Shown here piece after piece: positions 4,825-5,187 of a stretch of 5,187 bases of DNA. Source of the stretch: JANPGR01 sp031424015 (GTDB taxonomy: Bacteria; Patescibacteriota; Minisyncoccia; Phycocordibacterales; UBA1006); the NCBI GenBank assembly GCA_031424015.1, contig JANPGR010000043.1:1-5187 (forward strand), written 5' to 3'. Under the pieces are notes generated by a model. The model saw only the letters and a list, made by a program, of their open reading frames with translations. It ran no database searches and was not told where the DNA came from. Position numbers and translations under genes: made by a program. Position 1 is the first letter of the stretch. Every line of letters begins with the position of its first letter.

Positions 4825-4894
4825 GCTACGCTGTTAGCCGTTTGTGATATACAACCCAGGGTGACAATCTACTTGCATTTTTGTCAGAAATGTG

Positions 4895-4900
4895 TAGATT
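4895..4900 (+). promoter_or_regulatory. Candidate rpmH promoter
   Basis: TAGATT (4895-4900) lies 16 bases after TTGCAT (4873-4878), a plausible but imperfect -10/-35 pair, and ends 9 bases before the rpmH ATG. The sequence from here to the start (TATAGGGTATATG) closely resembles that upstream of lepA (TATAGGGTTATATG), which may reflect a shared promoter or initiation signal. Confidence 0.4.
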
Positions 4901-4909
4901 ATAGGGTAT

Positions 4910-5050
4910 ATGTCATTCACCTACAACCCGAGTAAAGTAAAACGCGCACGTACACACGGATTTATGTCTCGTATGGCGACTGTTGGCGGGCGCAAGGTTA
5001 TCGCACGTCGTCGTATTGCTGGACGTGTCAAACTCTCTGTGAGTAAATAA
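4910..5050 (+). CDS. rpmH: 50S ribosomal protein L34
   Basis: This 46-residue, strongly basic protein starts MSFTYNPSKVKRARTHGF and continues MSRMATVGGRKVIARRRIAG, matching the L34 signature (TYxPSKxKRxRTHGFxxRMAT...GRKVLxRRRxKGR) over its whole length. L34 is a small, late-assembling protein of the large ribosomal subunit that contacts 23S rRNA. The length is normal for the family (44-47). The start is fixed by the conserved N-terminus; the only possible Shine-Dalgarno is AGGG, with 3 bases of spacing. In many bacteria rpmH is followed by rnpA and the yidC region, but here no such gene starts within 120 bases of its stop. It diverges from lepA and is separated from it by a repeat element. 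Confidence 0.97.
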   Translation: MSFTYNPSKVKRARTHGFMSRMATVGGRKVIARRRIAGRVKLSVSK

Positions 5051-5082
5051 GAAACCAATCTATTTGGCAGAGGTAGAAGAAA

Positions 5083-5105
5083 GGCCGGCCCCGAAGGGGG
5101 CGGCC
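5083..5105. other. GC-rich hairpin after rpmH
   Basis: GGCC-G-CCCC-type pairing: GGCCG (5083-5087) and CCCC (5089-5092) pair with GGGG (5096-5099 or the adjacent frame) and CGGCC (5101-5105), leaving one bulged G and a GAA-type loop. It lies 32 bases after the rpmH stop and is probably its 3' end structure. The plus-strand sequence after it (AATCATATGACCC) has no T-run, so it is not a canonical intrinsic terminator. Confidence 0.5.
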
Positions 5106-5187
5106 AATCATATGACCCCCCACACCACAACCCCACAAAAACCAAATTATTAACAAAAATATATATTATTACGAAATATGATCACCC
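5106..5187 (+). other. A/C-rich then A/T-rich leader running to the right edge, possible gene start at 5178
   Basis: After the hairpin the plus strand is almost free of G (5116-5160), then A/T-rich. TATTAT (5164-5169) lies 8 bases before ATG at 5178-5180, the same arrangement as at the other genes of the window, and the following codons read M-I-T. Only three codons are visible, so whether a gene such as rnpA starts here cannot be decided. Confidence 0.3.

Larger units (their letters stand above)
4576..4909. other. Divergent promoter region between lepA and rpmH
   Basis: No protein or RNA gene is evident in these 334 bases. The lepA and rpmH promoters lie at the two ends, and a miniature inverted-repeat element fills the middle (4677-4824). 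Inside that element AAACAAAA (4711-4718) and TTTTGTTT (4741-4748) form a weak stem followed by a T-run, a poor rightward terminator. The octamer GATAGTTA occurs at 4704-4711 and 4787-4794. I found no DnaA-box cluster despite the rpmH neighbourhood. Confidence 0.5.

Noticed and set aside
4576..4909. Replication origin near rpmH
   Set aside because: rpmH is often close to oriC, but no cluster of TTATNCACA-type DnaA boxes or dnaA gene is visible here.

Overview
The window looks like a chromosomal piece from a streamlined bacterium, most probably a member of the Candidate Phyla Radiation (Patescibacteria). This is an inference. It rests on the style of the partial IS200-like transposase, a bacterial SET-domain methyltransferase, a solute-binding protein without a transporter, repeat-rich spacers and the absence of clear Shine-Dalgarno sites. 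The genes read through under the standard bacterial code, with UGA as stop, and all four complete genes end in TAA.

Layout. Positions 1-79 (minus) hold the first 26 residues of an IS200/IS605-type TnpA, with a bulged foldback hairpin just upstream (99-116). Positions 134-741 contain no convincing protein gene. They carry two A/T-rich perfect hairpins (134-166, 408-442), each followed by GCGCGAT and a long imperfect stem-loop. The two stem-loops (274-325 and 481-553) share the same bulge and internal loop but have different, compensating stem sequences. A 12-mer, GTGRCCGAGTCC, occurs three times. Positions 742-2124 (minus) encode a membrane-anchored, cysteine-free solute-binding protein. It is flanked by two direct repeats (571-655 and 2186-2270), of which the inner 55 bases match at 54 positions. 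The upstream copy lies inside a 124-bp element with perfect 20-bp inverted ends (2189-2312).

Positions 2297-2692 (minus) encode a small SET-domain protein with a post-SET cysteine cluster; its last residues and stop codon lie in the end of the 124-bp element. A perfect 28-bp hairpin (2714-2772) separates it from lepA (2800-4575, minus), the ribosomal elongation factor 4 GTPase. The lepA-rpmH spacer (4576-4909) holds another miniature inverted-repeat element (4677-4824). rpmH, ribosomal protein L34, reads rightwards at 4910-5050 and is followed by a GC-rich hairpin and an A/C-rich, then A/T-rich, stretch to the edge.

How the parts relate. lepA and rpmH are divergent housekeeping translation genes. 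The SET and solute-binding genes lie downstream of lepA on the same strand, but hairpins and inserted repeats separate them, so they are probably independent units. Every start codon has a -10-like hexamer only 6 to 10 bases upstream, which suggests leaderless or near-leaderless messages.
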